From: Variovorax sp. JS1663
GTDB taxonomy: Bacteria; Pseudomonadota; Gammaproteobacteria; Burkholderiales; Burkholderiaceae_C
Length of the DNA stretch: 64,000 nucleotides
NCBI RefSeq assembly: GCF_002157355.1
Contig: NZ_LYMK01000008.1
Coordinates: forward strand, 1-64,000
Direction: 5' to 3'
The position numbers and the translations under genes are program-made. The notes under the pieces were generated by a model that ran no database searches, was not told where the DNA came from, and saw nothing but the letters and a program-made list of their open reading frames with translations. Positions 35,309 to 43,702 of this stretch are shown in pieces. Positions within the stretch are counted from its first letter, which is position 1. Each line of letters begins with the position of its first letter.

Positions 35309-37747
35309 ATGCAATTCCCCGAGTCCTGGTTGCGCGAGTTCTGCAACCCGCCGATCGACAGCGAAGCGCTGGCCGAGACGCTCACCATGGGCGGCTTCGA
35401 GGTCGAGGAGCGCCGGCCGGCCGCACCGCCCTTCAGCAAGGTCGTGGTGGGCGAGATCAAGGAGGCGGCGCCGCATCCCAACGCCGACCGGCTGCGCGTG
35501 TGCCAGGTCGACGCAGGGCAGGGCAGGCTGCTGAACATCGTGTGCGGCGCACCCAACGCGCGCGTTGGCATCAAGGTGCCGCTGGCGCTCGTCGGTGCCG
35601 AGTTGCCGCCCGGCGAGGACGGCCAGCCCTTCCAGATCAAGCTCGGCAAGCTGCGCGGCGTCGAGAGCGAGGGCATGCTGTGCTCGGCGCGTGAGCTCAA
35701 GCTCAGCGAAGACCATGGCGGTCTGCTGGAGCTGCCGGCCGATGCGCCGATCGGCGCCGACGTGCGCGAGCTGCTCAAGCTCGACGATACCCTGCTCACG
35801 CTCAAGCTGACGCCGAACCTCGCGCATGGCCTGAGCGTCTACGGCATCGCCCGCGAGCTCGCGGCCCTGACCGGTGCCCCGCTCAAGACGCCGCCGATCC
35901 CGCCGGTGACGGTCGCCGTGGCCGACAAGCTGCCGGTCCAGGTCGAGGCCCCCGATCTGTGTGGCCGTTTCTCCGGCCGCGTCGTCCGCGGCGTCGATAC
36001 CAAGGCCACGACGCCGGCCTGGATGGTCGAGCGCCTGGCGCGTTGCGGCCAGCGCAGCGTCTCGCCGCTGGTCGACATCTCGAACTACGTCATGTTCGAG
36101 TACGGCCAGCCCAGCCACATCTTCGATCTGGACAAGATCCACGGCGGGCTGGTCGTGCGCTGGGGCAAGGCGGGCGAACAGCTCAAGCTGCTCAACGGCA
36201 ACACGGTGACCCTGGACGAAAAGGTCGGCGTGATCGCCGACGAGCGCGGCAACGTGGAGTCGCTGGCCGGCATCATGGGCGGCGATGCGACCGCGGTGTC
36301 CGACGACACCCGCAGCATCTACGTCGAGGCCGCCTTCTGGTGGCCCGAGTCCATCCAGGGCCGGGCACGCCGCTTCAACTTCTCGACCGATGCTGGCCAC
36401 CGCTTCGAGCGTGGCGTCGACCCGAGCCGCACGGTGCAGATCATCGACCGCGTCACGCACCTGATCCTCGAGGTCTGCGGCGGCCAGCCCGGTCCGATCG
36501 ACGACCAGACCCTACGCCAGCCCGAGGCCCGATCCGTCACGCTGCGGGTGGCGCGCGCCGCGCGCGTGATCGGCATGCCGCTAACGCAGGCCCAGTGCCG
36601 CGACGCGCTGCGCCGGCTCGGCTTCCCGATCGAGGAGGGCGAGGGCACGCTGGTGGTCACGCCACCGCCGCATCGCTTCGACCTGCTGATCGAGGAGGAT
36701 TTGATCGAGGAGGTGGCCCGCCTCGTCGGCTACAACAACCTGCCGACGGTGGCGCCCTTGGCGCCCATCACCGCCCGCGTGAAGCCCGAGGCGCAGCGCA
36801 GCAACTTCGCGGTGCGGCACCGGCTCGCCGCGCTGGGCTACCAGGAGACCATCAATTTCAGCTTCGTCGAGGCGCACTGGGAAGAGCAGCTTGCGGGCAA
36901 CGCCGACCCGATCAAGCTCCTGAACCCGATCGCGAGCCAGATGAGCGTGATGCGCTCCTCGCTGATCGGCTCGCTGCTCCAGGTCCTGAAATTCAACCTC
37001 GACCGTCGCGCACCGCGAGTACGCGTGTTCGAGGTCGGGCGCGTGTTCCTGCGCGACGACACGGTCGCCACTACCGACAGCACCGTCAAGGGCGTGCATC
37101 AGCCAATGCGCGTGGCCGGCCTGGCCTTCGGAGATGCCGAGGCCGAGCGCTGGGACGGCAAGCCCCAGCGCGTCGACTTCTTCGACGTGAAGGGCGACGT
37201 CGAGGCCTTGCTCGCACCCCGCGCGCCCACCTTCGAGGCCGCCGAGCATCCGGCGCTGCATCCCGGTCGCGCGGCGCGCGTGCTGCTGGATGGCCGGCCG
37301 GTTGGCGTGATCGGCGAACTGCATCCACGCTGGCGCCAACAGTGGGAGTTTCCGCAGGCGCCCGTGCTCTTCGAACTGGCGCTCGATGCCGTCACCGCGC
37401 GTCAAGTGCCTGTGGCCCGGCCGGTGCCCAAGCACCAGGCGGTGGAGCGCGACATCGCCATCGTCGTAGCCGAGGCCGTCACGCACGATGCGCTGATGCG
37501 CACCATCCGCGCGGCTGCCGATCCGGCGCTGCTGCGCGATGCCGTGCTGTTCGACATCTACCGGCCTCAGGTCGAGCGCGACACCCCCACCGGCCCCGGC
37601 GGCCTGGCGCGCGGCGAGAAGAGCATGGCCGTGCGCCTGCGCTTCAACAGCGATGGCGCCACGCTGACCGACGAGCAGGTCGAGGCGGCTGTGGCCGCCA
37701 TCCTCGAACAACTGAGCGCGCGGCTCGGCGCGCATCTGCGAGTATGA
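35309..37747 (+). CDS. pheT: phenylalanyl-tRNA synthetase beta subunit
   Basis: 812 aa. Domains in order: N-terminal MQFPESWLREF, an EMAP-type tRNA-binding domain (~40-150), B3/B4 editing core (~215-395), B5 (~405-475), a catalytic-like core (~485-690) and a C-terminal ferredoxin-fold anticodon-binding domain (from ~715, PKHQAVERDIAIVV). It hydrolyses mischarged Tyr-tRNA-Phe and binds the anticodon arm. Its stop overlaps the ihfA start (ATGA). Confidence 0.97.
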   Translation: MQFPESWLREFCNPPIDSEALAETLTMGGFEVEERRPAAPPFSKVVVGEIKEAAPHPNADRLRVCQVDAGQGRLLNIVCGAPNARVGIKVPLALVGAELPPGEDGQPFQIKLGKLRGVESEGMLCSARELKLSEDHGGLLELPADAPIGADVRELLKLDDTLLTLKLTPNLAHGLSVYGIARELAALTGAPLKTPPIPPVTVAVADKLPVQVEAPDLCGRFSGRVVRGVDTKATTPAWMVERLARCGQRSVSPLVDISNYVMFEYGQPSHIFDLDKIHGGLVVRWGKAGEQLKLLNGNTVTLDEKVGVIADERGNVESLAGIMGGDATAVSDDTRSIYVEAAFWWPESIQGRARRFNFSTDAGHRFERGVDPSRTVQIIDRVTHLILEVCGGQPGPIDDQTLRQPEARSVTLRVARAARVIGMPLTQAQCRDALRRLGFPIEEGEGTLVVTPPPHRFDLLIEEDLIEEVARLVGYNNLPTVAPLAPITARVKPEAQRSNFAVRHRLAALGYQETINFSFVEAHWEEQLAGNADPIKLLNPIASQMSVMRSSLIGSLLQVLKFNLDRRAPRVRVFEVGRVFLRDDTVATTDSTVKGVHQPMRVAGLAFGDAEAERWDGKPQRVDFFDVKGDVEALLAPRAPTFEAAEHPALHPGRAARVLLDGRPVGVIGELHPRWRQQWEFPQAPVLFELALDAVTARQVPVARPVPKHQAVERDIAIVVAEAVTHDALMRTIRAAADPALLRDAVLFDIYRPQVERDTPTGPGGLARGEKSMAVRLRFNSDGATLTDEQVEAAVAAILEQLSARLGAHLRV

Positions 37748-38115
37748 AGCTCATGGATTTCACGCTCGAAGCTCTGGAAACGCCGGCGTTGACCAAGGCG
37801 CACTTGGCTGATCTGCTATTCGAACAGATCGGCCTCAACAAGCGCGAGTCCAAGGACATGGTCGAGGCCTTCTTCGACTTGATCGCCCGCAGCCTGATCG
37901 AGGGCACGGACGTGAAGATCTCTGGCTTCGGCAACTTTCAGATTCGCACCAAGGCGCCGCGCCCAGGACGTAATCCACGCACCGGCGAAGCCATCCCCAT
38001 TGGCGAGCGTCGCGTCGCAACCTTCCATGCCAGCGCCAAACTCAAGGAGCAGATCCAGGGCAGCGTGGGCGAGGACGCGTCGCAAGAGGTGGAGTGGGAC
38101 CTCGGGGCCGAATAG
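37744..38115 (+). CDS. ihfA: integration host factor alpha subunit
   Basis: 123 aa. The HU/IHF fold is complete: LTKAHLADLLFEQIGLNKRESKDMVEAFF, the KISGFGNFQIRTKAPRPGRNP beta-arm with its DNA-intercalating Pro, and the terminal FHASAKLKEQIQ. It has a 14-residue N-terminal extension and an acidic C-terminus compared with E. coli. It bends DNA at specific sites with IhfB. It is translationally coupled to pheT by an ATGA overlap; a second ATG at 37753 is an alternative start. Confidence 0.95.
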   Translation: MKLMDFTLEALETPALTKAHLADLLFEQIGLNKRESKDMVEAFFDLIARSLIEGTDVKISGFGNFQIRTKAPRPGRNPRTGEAIPIGERRVATFHASAKLKEQIQGSVGEDASQEVEWDLGAE

Positions 38116-38178
38116 TTCTTGGTCGCCCGCGCGGCGTGGAGTAATCTCTAAGGTTTCTCTCGCACCGTCTTGATTTCA

Positions 38179-38646
38179 ATGGAGAAAACACTCCTGCCGC
38201 CCATCCCCGTCAAACGCTACTTCACGATCGGTGAGGTGGCGGAGCTCTGTGGCGTCAAGCCGCATGTGCTGCGCTACTGGGAGCAGGAGTTCACGCAGCT
38301 GCGTCCGATGAAGCGGCGAGGCAATCGCCGCTACTACCAGCACCACGAGGTGCTGATGATCCGCCGCATCCGTGACTTGCTGTACGACCAGGGCTTCACC
38401 ATCAGCGGCGCGCGCAACAAGCTACAGGAAATGGTGCAGTTCGAGCGCGAGCGCCGCAAGGCCGGCGAGGTGCCGCTTGAGGGCATGGAAGCAGTCGAGA
38501 TCGGCCAGGAGGAGTTCGACGCCGCGCTGCACGAGGACCAAGACGCGCACGACGATGCGGTCGGCCCGACCCTCGACGTGTCGCAACTGCTGCGCTTGAG
38601 ACGCGAGCTGTACGAAATTCGCGAACTGCTCAGTCCGAATCACTGA
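38179..38646 (+). CDS. MerR-family transcriptional regulator
   Basis: 155 aa. The winged HTH is YFTIGEVAELCGVKPHVLRYWEQEF followed by RRGNRRYYQHHEVLMIRRI; a short helix leads to an acidic tail, with no metal-binding Cys. This small MerR after ihfA is a conserved arrangement in gamma- and betaproteobacteria, but its target is unknown. The start at 38179 (ATG) is preferred to a TTG at 38170. The tRNA-Pro promoter begins at its 3' end. Confidence 0.9.
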   Translation: MEKTLLPPIPVKRYFTIGEVAELCGVKPHVLRYWEQEFTQLRPMKRRGNRRYYQHHEVLMIRRIRDLLYDQGFTISGARNKLQEMVQFERERRKAGEVPLEGMEAVEIGQEEFDAALHEDQDAHDDAVGPTLDVSQLLRLRRELYEIRELLSPNH

Positions 38647-38657
38647 AAAGCCCGGGC

Positions 38658-38663
38658 TATAAT
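38658..38663 (+). promoter_or_regulatory. -10 box of tRNA-Pro(GGG)
   Basis: A perfect TATAAT preceded by GGGC and followed by the CG-rich discriminator CGCGAG, 10 bp before the mature tRNA 5' end. Confidence 0.6.
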
Positions 38664-38672
38664 CGCGAGCTT

Positions 38673-38749
38673 CGGTGTGTGGCGCAGCCTGGTAGCGCAC
38701 TTGCATGGGGTGCAAGGGGTCGAAGGTTCGAATCCTTTCACACCGACCA
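38673..38749 (+). tRNA. tRNA-Pro (anticodon GGG)
   Basis: 77 nt with encoded CCA. The cloverleaf closes: acceptor CGGTGTG/CACACCG, D-arm GCGC/GCGC, anticodon stem CTTGC/GCAAG around ATGGGGT, and T-arm GAAGG/CCTTT with TTCGAAT. It follows merR and is followed by a terminator, then by the accessory segment. Its 3' end is a typical integration target, although no clean attachment repeat other than the paralogous tRNA-Pro is visible. Confidence 0.97.
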
Positions 38750-38759
38750 ATAAAACGTC

Positions 38760-38797
38760 CAAGGGCGTCCGGATTCATCCTCCGGACGCCCTTTTTC
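38760..38797 (+). terminator. intrinsic terminator after tRNA-Pro
   Basis: AGGGCGTCCGGA and TCCGGACGCCCT form a perfect 12-bp stem with loop TTCATCC, then T5. It ends the tRNA transcript and abuts the stop codon of the convergent small gene. Confidence 0.93.
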
Positions 38798-39068
38798 ATT
38801 GGGAAATCAAGCGTTTAGCCTCCGGTGTCGCGGCGCTGTCCACTGCGATGCCGAGCCCGGTGAGCCAGTCGCGCACCCGCTGGCCGTCCCCGCCGTGATC
38901 GGCGATCCAGACAGCACGTTCGTCGCTCTCCGTCGGCACGCTTTCTGGCGGTTCCACCCGTGCGCCGTTGTCGTAAGCGTAGAAGCTGCGTCCCGTCTTG
39001 CTGCCGAACGTCCCGGCGATGCGGAAGGAGTTCGGCGATGCCGGCGCGTCGGTCGGCTTGGCGCTCAT
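38796..39068 (-). CDS. hypothetical protein (90 aa)
   Basis: 90 aa, no family recognised. It contains a compact segment FGSKTGRSFYAYDNGARVE and RDWLTGLGIAVDS, suggesting a small alpha/beta fold; it has no signal peptide or membrane segment. Codon use resembles the neighbours, but no strong ribosome-binding site precedes the ATG. It lies between the tRNA-Pro terminator and the DUF2383-like gene on the same strand. Confidence 0.55.
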   Translation of the reverse strand: MSAKPTDAPASPNSFRIAGTFGSKTGRSFYAYDNGARVEPPESVPTESDERAVWIADHGGDGQRVRDWLTGLGIAVDSAATPEAKRLISQ

Positions 39069-39166
39069 GTGGTTGGCGCGCCCTACACGCCGCTGCCTTG
39101 ATCCCGGCCAGGATGATCACCCCCAAGCAGGCTTCGTGAAAATGCATGGGGTACCACCTCTGCAAC

Positions 39167-40042
39167 TCAACAATCGCGAGTGAGCGCCTCATTGCGCAAG
39201 TCACGGATCTGATCGTGGTTGCGTTGAGCGCTGTGCGCCAGGCGTTCAATGAAGCTGCGCACCTCGGGCGGCAGATTCTGCGCCAGCGCCTTGCGGCAAC
39301 GCGCTATCGCCGCATCCTCACCGCGTTCGCACTCCTCGAGCATCGCCAGGTCGCTGGCCGCACCAACAGCGCCCTTGATGTGGACCCAGCCACGATGCAC
39401 GGCCCCGCTGGTCGTCCCGTCTTCGACGGGCGTGCCACCGAAGCGCCAGATCAGCTGGACCAGATGGTCGGCGGCCTGGTGGCAATTCTCTGCGCGGTGA
39501 TAGAAAAGCCGCTGAAGACGCGGTGTGGCCGCCTCGTCCGCGCAGGCCTGAAAACCGAACTCCCCGTCCCGCGCGGTTTCGAGCAGCTCATTGAGCACCT
39601 CCACCACCTGCTCGTCGTCCAGCAACTCTGCTTTGTCGTCCGTGCTCTTGTCTGGATCACCGGTACGGAAGTAGGTGTTTTCCGCACGATCCCAAGCTGC
39701 GCGCGCGGCCGGCCTGGCCTGATCCCATTGAAGACTGGAGCTGCCACGCCGGGCATTCCATTGCTGCGCCAAGGCCGGTTCGATGCTGTCGAAGTGGTCT
39801 TTGAGTATCGCGCGGCTGGACCATCCCAGTTCGTACGCGGGGCGATAGTCGTCGTAGCGGCGACCTGCCTCGCAGTAGGGCTCGCCGGCGTAGTGCTCTC
39901 GCCAATAAGCGTCCTCGACAGCCGGGTTGATGTCTACCGCTGCTCCGTCGGCGCCGGGGCCCGTGCCGAGGGCAGAGGCACCCGAGGCTTTCGTCCCAGG
40001 GGCAGGATTCGTATCGGCGGAAGGATGTGTTTCCTTGGTCAT
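39167..40042 (-). CDS. DUF2383 (PA2169-type four-helix) domain protein
   Basis: 291 aa. The C-terminal ~150 residues match the PA2169/DUF2383 four-helix bundle: LLDDEQVVEVLNELLETARDGEFGF, then FYHRAENCHQAADHLV and the terminal ERLAHSAQRNHDQIRDLRNEA. This is a ferritin-like fold without an evident full iron site. The N-terminal half is Ala/Pro-rich, then YDDYRPAYELGW and WDQARPAARAAWDRAE, a short module frequent in proteobacterial stress proteins. It lies downstream of the KaiC-HK pair on the same strand with a 213-bp gap. A stress-protection role is inferred only. Confidence 0.75.
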   Translation of the reverse strand: MTKETHPSADTNPAPGTKASGASALGTGPGADGAAVDINPAVEDAYWREHYAGEPYCEAGRRYDDYRPAYELGWSSRAILKDHFDSIEPALAQQWNARRGSSSLQWDQARPAARAAWDRAENTYFRTGDPDKSTDDKAELLDDEQVVEVLNELLETARDGEFGFQACADEAATPRLQRLFYHRAENCHQAADHLVQLIWRFGGTPVEDGTTSGAVHRGWVHIKGAVGAASDLAMLEECERGEDAAIARCRKALAQNLPPEVRSFIERLAHSAQRNHDQIRDLRNEALTRDC

Positions 40043-40133
40043 GATGCGGCTCCTGGATGACGCCATCCAAAGCGTCAGTCTTGGAACTAGAAAGAAGAAC
40101 CCTCTTCGGCCCGTATCGTGGTGCGCGGCTCGA

Positions 40134-40151
40134 CGTTGATCGTCGTCAACG
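40134..40151. promoter_or_regulatory. inverted repeat upstream of the DUF2383 gene
   Basis: CGTTGA-TCGTCG-TCAACG, a perfect 6-bp dyad in the 213-bp gap between the histidine kinase and the DUF2383 gene, 92 bp before the latter. Possible operator; no further evidence. Confidence 0.35.
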
Positions 40152-40255
40152 TATGACGACCGTTGTAAGGGTTCTTCGCGCCGGCCTTGCCGAGGACCGG
40201 AGGGGGTCGAGGCTCTTCTGGTGCGGAACCGGCACCGAGGCACATCTCCCACCGA

Positions 40256-41515
40256 CTATCCGGCTGCGTCGTGGGCGGGCTGCGAAGCCGCAGGCAGCGT
40301 GACAAGGAATGTCGCCCCGGCGTCGCGGCCGGCGCTTTCCACCCGGATCGATCCGCCGTGGCGTTCGACGATGTGGCGGGCGATGGACAGGCCGAGTCCG
40401 AGTCCTTGCGAATTGGCCTTCAGCTGCTTCGTGAATGGGTTGAAAACGTGGGGGAGCAGCGCCGCTTCGATACCGCTGCCCGTATCCGTCACCGAGACAA
40501 CGTACATCTGCCCCTCGCGCTGCAGCTGCAGAGCAATCTGTCCGGACGCCGGGGTGAACTTGACTGCATTGGACAGAAGATTCCAGAACACCTGCTGAAG
40601 ACGGTGGGCATCCGCGATCATGGGCAATTGGCCGACTTCATCCAGCTCCGGCATCACGACCGAAATCTGCTTGGCCTCGGCATGCGGCACCACGGCAGAC
40701 ACTGCGGCCTTGAGGATGTCGCGAAGCGACGCAGTTTGCATGTCGATGCGCAACTGTCCTGTGCGGGTTCGCGCCGCCTCGATCAGATCTTCGACCAGCC
40801 GCGCCTCGGTCTTCACGTGGTGCTTCATGTTGACCAGAGAGGCTCTGATGGCCTCCGGATCGGCGAGCGCACCACGCAGCAGGAGTTCGATTCGCGTCCC
40901 GAGCACGGACAGCGGCGTTCGAAGTTCGTGTGATACCCCGGCAAGAAACACCTCGCGCAGCCGATCCAGATCCTGGAGACGCTCGACCGCCTCGGTGTGA
41001 CGGACCGTGGACTCAATCATCGTCTCGAGCAGTTCGGTGTACACGGTCATGCGCGCCTCAGGGACGGGCGACTCCAGCCGCACCTCGGCCCAAAGCCGTG
41101 CACCGTCGACCCCGAGCTGGCGCGCAATGCGCTCGCATCCCAGCGGCGTTCCGAAACCAGAGAACGCCCAGCCGTAGACGATCGCCCCGCGCACCTGGCC
41201 GCCGATCAGCAATGGGACCGCCTGCAGCCGCAGTTCGTCGCACACGCTGGCGTGCTCGGGTGCACGTGTTTCGCGGACCTGCGCGGCCAGATCCCGCTCG
41301 ATCCTGTCGCCGAAGCGGCCTTCATTCCATATGCCCGAAGCCGCCAGCAGGCATGCAACCTTTGAAGAGGCAAACGGTCCGGCCTGTCTTTCGCAGTCTT
41401 CGTCGTAGGCGCAGACGCACAGACCCGTCGCCGCCGCGAAGCGCAACAACGCGCGACGCCAGCCTTCCCAGTCCAACCCCGTCGGACGGTTCTTGGCGTC
41501 GGCGCTGTCGTTCAC
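40256..41515 (-). CDS. soluble sensor histidine kinase, coupled to KaiC-like ATPase
   Basis: 419 aa, no membrane segments. Residues ~20-150 form a cysteine-containing sensory domain resembling PocR (CVCAYDED, then PLLIGGQVRGAIVYGWAF). A coiled coil leads to the dimerisation domain with H-box FLAGVSHELRTPLS (His196) and a complete HATPase domain (N-box LSNAVKF, G-boxes DTGSGIE and GLGLGLSI). It starts with GTG at 41515, overlapping the KaiC-like stop by 4 bp. No response regulator follows, so the partner is elsewhere or the output goes through KaiC. Confidence 0.88.
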   Translation of the reverse strand: MNDSADAKNRPTGLDWEGWRRALLRFAAATGLCVCAYDEDCERQAGPFASSKVACLLAASGIWNEGRFGDRIERDLAAQVRETRAPEHASVCDELRLQAVPLLIGGQVRGAIVYGWAFSGFGTPLGCERIARQLGVDGARLWAEVRLESPVPEARMTVYTELLETMIESTVRHTEAVERLQDLDRLREVFLAGVSHELRTPLSVLGTRIELLLRGALADPEAIRASLVNMKHHVKTEARLVEDLIEAARTRTGQLRIDMQTASLRDILKAAVSAVVPHAEAKQISVVMPELDEVGQLPMIADAHRLQQVFWNLLSNAVKFTPASGQIALQLQREGQMYVVSVTDTGSGIEAALLPHVFNPFTKQLKANSQGLGLGLSIARHIVERHGGSIRVESAGRDAGATFLVTLPAASQPAHDAAG

Positions 41516-43077
41516 GAGGCCGTCTCGGGAGGCAGTTCCGGCGAGTCCGGCAATGCTTTGCCATGCGCGACAGCGTCCTCGATCACCGGGCTCTTGCGCG
41601 ACGGTGAGCGGGCCAGCAGCCCGTAGTAGGAAGAGAAAGGCAGCTGCGGCACGGGGGCCGACTCCTCCCCGTCGACCACCGATTCGTCGAGCAAGGTAAT
41701 GCCGCCTGCGCCGATCACGTACTCGCGCGTCGTCTGGATGTTCTTGCTGCCGCGCACCTTTGGCACCGCGATCGCGCGGCGCAGGCGCGTGGAGATCTCC
41801 ACATAGCTCAGCAGGATGATGTTGTCGACCAGGTGCGACCCTTTGAGCTCCTGACTGATCTGGGAGACGCCCAGAAGTTCTGGACTCTCGTAGTTGAAGA
41901 ACGCTGTCGCCAGCCGTCCCTTGACGAAATCCGCCAGCGCATAGAGAAAGTCGGAGGCTTGGTCGGGGCTCGCCATCTCGTACACGGCCACCGAGTCGAA
42001 GACGACGCAGTCGATGCCTTCCTTTTCCACCAGCTTGGCCACCCGATCGAAGTGCACGTCGAGTTCCAGCTCGAGGGGCGACTCGTAGTGGATGAAAAGC
42101 GAACCCTGGCGCACCAGGCTTTCGAGGTCGAAGCCCAGGCTCGCCGCGTTGCGGATCAGCTGTCTCGGATGCTCATCCAGGGTCACCAGCAGTGCACGCC
42201 GCCCGGCCTGCACCGCCGACGTCAGGAACTGAACCCCCAGAACGGTCTTGCCGGTGCCTGAGATGCCTGTGACCATGGTGATCGAGCCCTCGTACAACCC
42301 GCCATCCATAATCAGGTCCAGCGCGGCACAACCGACGGACACGCGTTCGCTCGACGTGGGCTGGTCCTCGTCGACCTTGGGGCGCGATTGGGCACGCCGG
42401 TACACAAGGATGCCCGCACCCGGCTCGATGCGCATCGAGTGACTGCCGCTGATGAAGTCCTGGCCGCGCGACTTAACCACGGCCAACGTCCTGTGCACCC
42501 GGCGGCGCACCTCGGTGCGGGTCAGAGAAATGATGGTGTCGAAGACGAAGCGTTCGTGCGCATGGGCTTCCAGCTTCGTTTCTGCGCGCTCCGCGGTGAC
42601 GAGAGTCGTGACGCCAAGCCGCGTAAGTCCCTCGACGAGCAGGTGGACGTCCTCGCGGAAGGGCTTGTCGTTGGCCTCGGCATAGAGCCGCAGGGGCGTC
42701 AGTCCATCGATCATCAGCCTGCGCGCGCCGATGGCCGTCAACTCAGCAGTGAACGCCCCGTCCGATGAACGAAATTCGTTCAGCAGCACCGCCGGCGAGG
42801 TCTGGATGATCTTGACCTTGCGCTCATTGATGAGTCGCTGCAGATCCCAGCTGAACCCCTTGGCGTCGCGCAGCAGCTTCTCGGCATCGAGCTCGAAAGA
42901 GACGATCACGCAGGGCTCGTTGTAGTGGGCTGCACCCGCATGGATGAAAGCCAGGCCCAGGGTGGTTTTACCGGCCCCGGGTGCCCCTTCGACCAGGATG
43001 TTGTTGTTGCGCTGGATGCCTCCCAGAAACACCTCGTCCAGCCCCGGAATGCCGGTGCGCACAGGGTCTTGCCTCAT
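41512..43077 (-). CDS. KaiC-like double-domain RecA/ATPase
   Basis: 521 aa, about KaiC length, with two RecA-type domains. Walker A motifs are GAPGAGKT (31-38) and GISGTGKT (271-278). CI-type catalytic acid is reduced to VSFELD and CII-type to VTLDEH, where cyanobacterial KaiC has an EE pair. By eye, the S431-T432 phosphosite pair aligns to Ser-His in GSHLVDNIILLSYVE. The C-terminal region keeps the RRAIAVPKVRGS signature and ends in a ~50-residue tail. No kaiA or kaiB is nearby. It is coupled by GTGA overlap to the histidine kinase; a good ribosome-binding site (AAGGA) precedes its ATG. Confidence 0.9.
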   Translation of the reverse strand: MRQDPVRTGIPGLDEVFLGGIQRNNNILVEGAPGAGKTTLGLAFIHAGAAHYNEPCVIVSFELDAEKLLRDAKGFSWDLQRLINERKVKIIQTSPAVLLNEFRSSDGAFTAELTAIGARRLMIDGLTPLRLYAEANDKPFREDVHLLVEGLTRLGVTTLVTAERAETKLEAHAHERFVFDTIISLTRTEVRRRVHRTLAVVKSRGQDFISGSHSMRIEPGAGILVYRRAQSRPKVDEDQPTSSERVSVGCAALDLIMDGGLYEGSITMVTGISGTGKTVLGVQFLTSAVQAGRRALLVTLDEHPRQLIRNAASLGFDLESLVRQGSLFIHYESPLELELDVHFDRVAKLVEKEGIDCVVFDSVAVYEMASPDQASDFLYALADFVKGRLATAFFNYESPELLGVSQISQELKGSHLVDNIILLSYVEISTRLRRAIAVPKVRGSKNIQTTREYVIGAGGITLLDESVVDGEESAPVPQLPFSSYYGLLARSPSRKSPVIEDAVAHGKALPDSPELPPETAS

Positions 43078-43166
43078 CTCTGGTAGTCCTTTTGGATTGG
43101 CTGTCTTGGAAGCCGGACTTTACTCCGGGGCGCAAGCCTCATAGGCCTGCCCGCACATGAAAAGAC

Positions 43167-43313
43167 ATGATCGAAGGAGGGCTCGCGCACCTCGTCCTGC
43201 AGCGTCCTGCAGTGGAGGAGACGCTTCTCGAGCGCGCGGATCACGTTGCGCAAGCGCTCGCACTCGCGCTCCGGGAGACGATCCAGGCACGGGCGTGCGG
43301 GGCTTCGTTATAG
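43167..43313 (+). CDS. small open frame, 48 codons, doubtful
   Basis: ATG at 43167 to TAG at 43311-43313. The translation has an alternating hydrophobic/charged, helix-like pattern (LVLQRPAVEETLLERADHVA), unlike the Arg-rich noise of the other frames. It could be a degenerate remnant. No family recognised and no convincing ribosome-binding site. Confidence 0.25.
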   Translation: MIEGGLAHLVLQRPAVEETLLERADHVAQALALALRETIQARACGASL

Positions 43314-43476
43314 GCGTGCGCGTGCAGGGCGGCCATGCCCCATCGGCTTTCGAACCAGAGCGCCAGGTACACCGCGCAGGGTGTGTTTCCGCTGGCCTGG
43401 TACCAATCTACTGAGATGGACCCGCCGCCTTCCCGTCGGAGAAACTAGCCGACCGATCAACCGTTGCTCGGAGGTT

Positions 43477-43580
43477 CATCCTGGAGATCGCCATCCTCGG
43501 CATCGACTTGGCCAAGAGCATCTTTCAACTGCACGGCGCTGGCCCGCACGGTCACACGCTGCACCGCCGCGCTATGCCCT
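43477..43580 (+). mobile_element. IS110-family transposase remnant (N-terminus only)
   Basis: EIAILGIDLAKSIFQLHGA, with the DEDD-type first Asp, followed by GHTLHRRAM, is the N-terminus of an IS110/IS1111-like transposase. Homology stops after about 30 codons and continues into unrelated sequence. No intact terminal repeats are visible. The start codon is not identifiable (CTG or further upstream). The fragment is dead. Confidence 0.65.
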
Positions 43581-43702
43581 CGCCCCCGGCCTGGATCCGG
43601 CTACGCGGAACGTCCAGCTCGACCGCGGCTGCTGACCATTTCCGGCGAGTGGACCCCTCCCAGCGGCGGCAGGGATCATTGCTGCGTGTGCCGTCACCGA
43701 CT

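Noticed and set aside
43078..43166. Coding content between the KaiC-like gene and the small frame at 43167
   Set aside because: Only promoter-like sequence and Arg-rich noise frames; nothing supportable.
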